This document shows positions 14,340-14,870 of a DNA stretch of 14,870 bases, one piece after another. The first letter of the stretch is position 1. Each line of letters opens with the position of its first letter. Source of the stretch: Muribaculaceae bacterium (GTDB taxonomy: Bacteria; Bacteroidota; Bacteroidia; Bacteroidales; Muribaculaceae); assembly GCA_009775195.1 (NCBI GenBank), contig VSPF01000053.1:1-14870 (forward strand), in the 5' to 3' direction. A program made the translations under genes and the position numbers. Under the pieces are notes generated by a model. It worked only from the letters and a program-made list of their open reading frames with translations, ran no database searches and was not told the DNA's origin.

Positions 14340-14594
14340 CTACCTGTGGTCGTATTTGCCCGACGGGGGTATGTAGGGGCGGACGGGCCGGGGAGTTTCC
14401 TTGGGCCGGGGGTTGACGATGTGCTCGATTATGGTCTCGCCCGGGCCGTAAGGATAGGGTATGAGGCACACAGCGGCCGCCAGGGCGGCGAACACCGCCA
14501 CGATGATGCCTATGCCCCAGCGTACAAGCGAGGGCGGTATTTCGCCGATGAACCTACGTACACGTTCCGATTTCAGTTCGATTTTATCTTCCAT
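14340..14594 (-). CDS. Small membrane protein resembling the anchor of HlyD-type adaptors
   Basis: 84 residues from the ATG at 14594 to TAG at 14340-14342. Residues 4-26 (KIELKSERVRRFIGEIPPSLVRW) and the membrane segment at ~26-46 resemble the N-terminus of Bacteroidales HlyD/membrane-fusion proteins that pair with peptidase-type ABC exporters (pattern IELRSEEVQ-ILG--P-WIIRWG). After IPYPYGPGETIIEHI the expected coiled coil and barrel are absent; instead there is a Pro/Arg-rich tail of ~25 residues (NPRPKETPRPVRPYIPPSGKYDHR). It lies 62 bases downstream of an ABC exporter gene on the same strand, which supports an export link. It may be a genuine mini-protein or the stub of a truncated adaptor gene; the MITE-like element lies within a few bases of its stop. 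Confidence 0.65.
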   Translation of the reverse strand: MEDKIELKSERVRRFIGEIPPSLVRWGIGIIVAVFAALAAAVCLIPYPYGPGETIIEHIVNPRPKETPRPVRPYIPPSGKYDHR

Positions 14595-14656
14595 AAGGGC
14601 CAAAATAGCTTTTGTGTTTTTATGATTTTTTGTTTCCTCTGATTCGACAGGAGGCG

Positions 14657-14870
14657 TTAGCCGCCGAGCTCGAGCTGGCTTTTGACCAGGTTGTAGTACA
14701 CGCCACGGCGGCGCGTCAGGGAGTCGTGGTCGCCGGTCTCTACCACCGTGCCTTTGTCGAGTACTATTATCTGGTCGGCGTCGCGCACCGTCGACAGGCG
14801 GTGCGCGCCCACCCCCCACGTGAGGCCCCGGGAGAAACAGTCGCGTTTACACATATGAACCAGCCCCCGG
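14657..14870 (-). pseudogene. C-terminal fragment of an ABC exporter ATPase, disrupted or misassembled at the window edge
   Basis: The last ~50 codons before the TAA at 14657 are a textbook end of an exporter nucleotide-binding domain: H-loop AHRLSTVRDADQIIVLDKGTVVETGDHDSLTRRRGVYYNLVKSQLELGG. The YYNLVKSQLELGG end is typical of peptidase-containing (bacteriocin-type) ABC transporters of Bacteroidales. Upstream of Ala-His, however, the frame reads MCKRDCFSRGLTWGVG and no minus-strand frame shows the expected GRTVVVI strand, D-loop or Walker B. The true gene therefore breaks off near 14811, either by rearrangement or because the sequence end is unreliable. Downstream at 14594 begins the HlyD-anchor-like protein. 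Confidence 0.6.

Overview
The window most resembles a GC-rich member of the Bacteroidales, perhaps a Muribaculaceae- or Rikenellaceae-like gut lineage; the family is an inference. Support comes from promoters of the Bacteroidetes type (TTTG around -33, TAnnTTTG around -7) before several genes, few Shine-Dalgarno sites, and Bacteroidales-like protein features: a long charged N-terminus on IF-2, an RPYGNNQGG-rich pseudouridine synthase, and an ABC exporter C-terminus ending YYNLVKSQLELGG. Most genes are clearly GC-rich; one block of three is much more AT-rich.

Layout. Positions 1-2849 (+): 3' part of infB (translation initiation factor IF-2), followed after 3 bases by folK (folate synthesis). 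Positions 2976-3552 (+): a stand-alone dTDP-4-dehydrorhamnose 3,5-epimerase gene with its own promoter. Positions 3574-3838 (+): promoter, two identical tRNA-Asn(GTT) genes, and a strong intrinsic terminator. Positions 3877-7465 (-): an AT-rich restriction-modification operon, read as C5-methyltransferase, DUF3883-type nuclease, C5-methyltransferase, with overlapping ends. Positions 7508-10861 (-): mfd (transcription-repair coupling factor). Positions 10940-12370 (-): an RsuA/RluB-family pseudouridine synthase with a long repetitive N-terminal region. Positions 12434-12772: a divergent promoter region. Positions 12773-14100 (+): three tandem paralogous small proteins of probable YbjN type, closed by a terminator. 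Positions 14165-14335: a 161-bp MITE-like element with terminal inverted repeats and a 5-bp target duplication. Positions 14340-14870 (-): a small membrane protein resembling only the anchor of HlyD-type adaptors, and the last part of an ABC exporter whose sequence breaks off abnormally near the window end.

How it fits together. The chromosome backbone is housekeeping: translation (IF-2, rRNA modification, tRNA-Asn), repair (Mfd), folate and deoxysugar synthesis. The restriction-modification block sits between mfd and the tRNA-Asn pair and looks acquired. Two cytosine methyltransferases with one nuclease suggest recognition of an asymmetric site in which each strand needs its own methylase. 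The less described parts are the YbjN-like array, the MITE-like element with hairpins nested in its arms, and the tiny HlyD-anchor-like protein.
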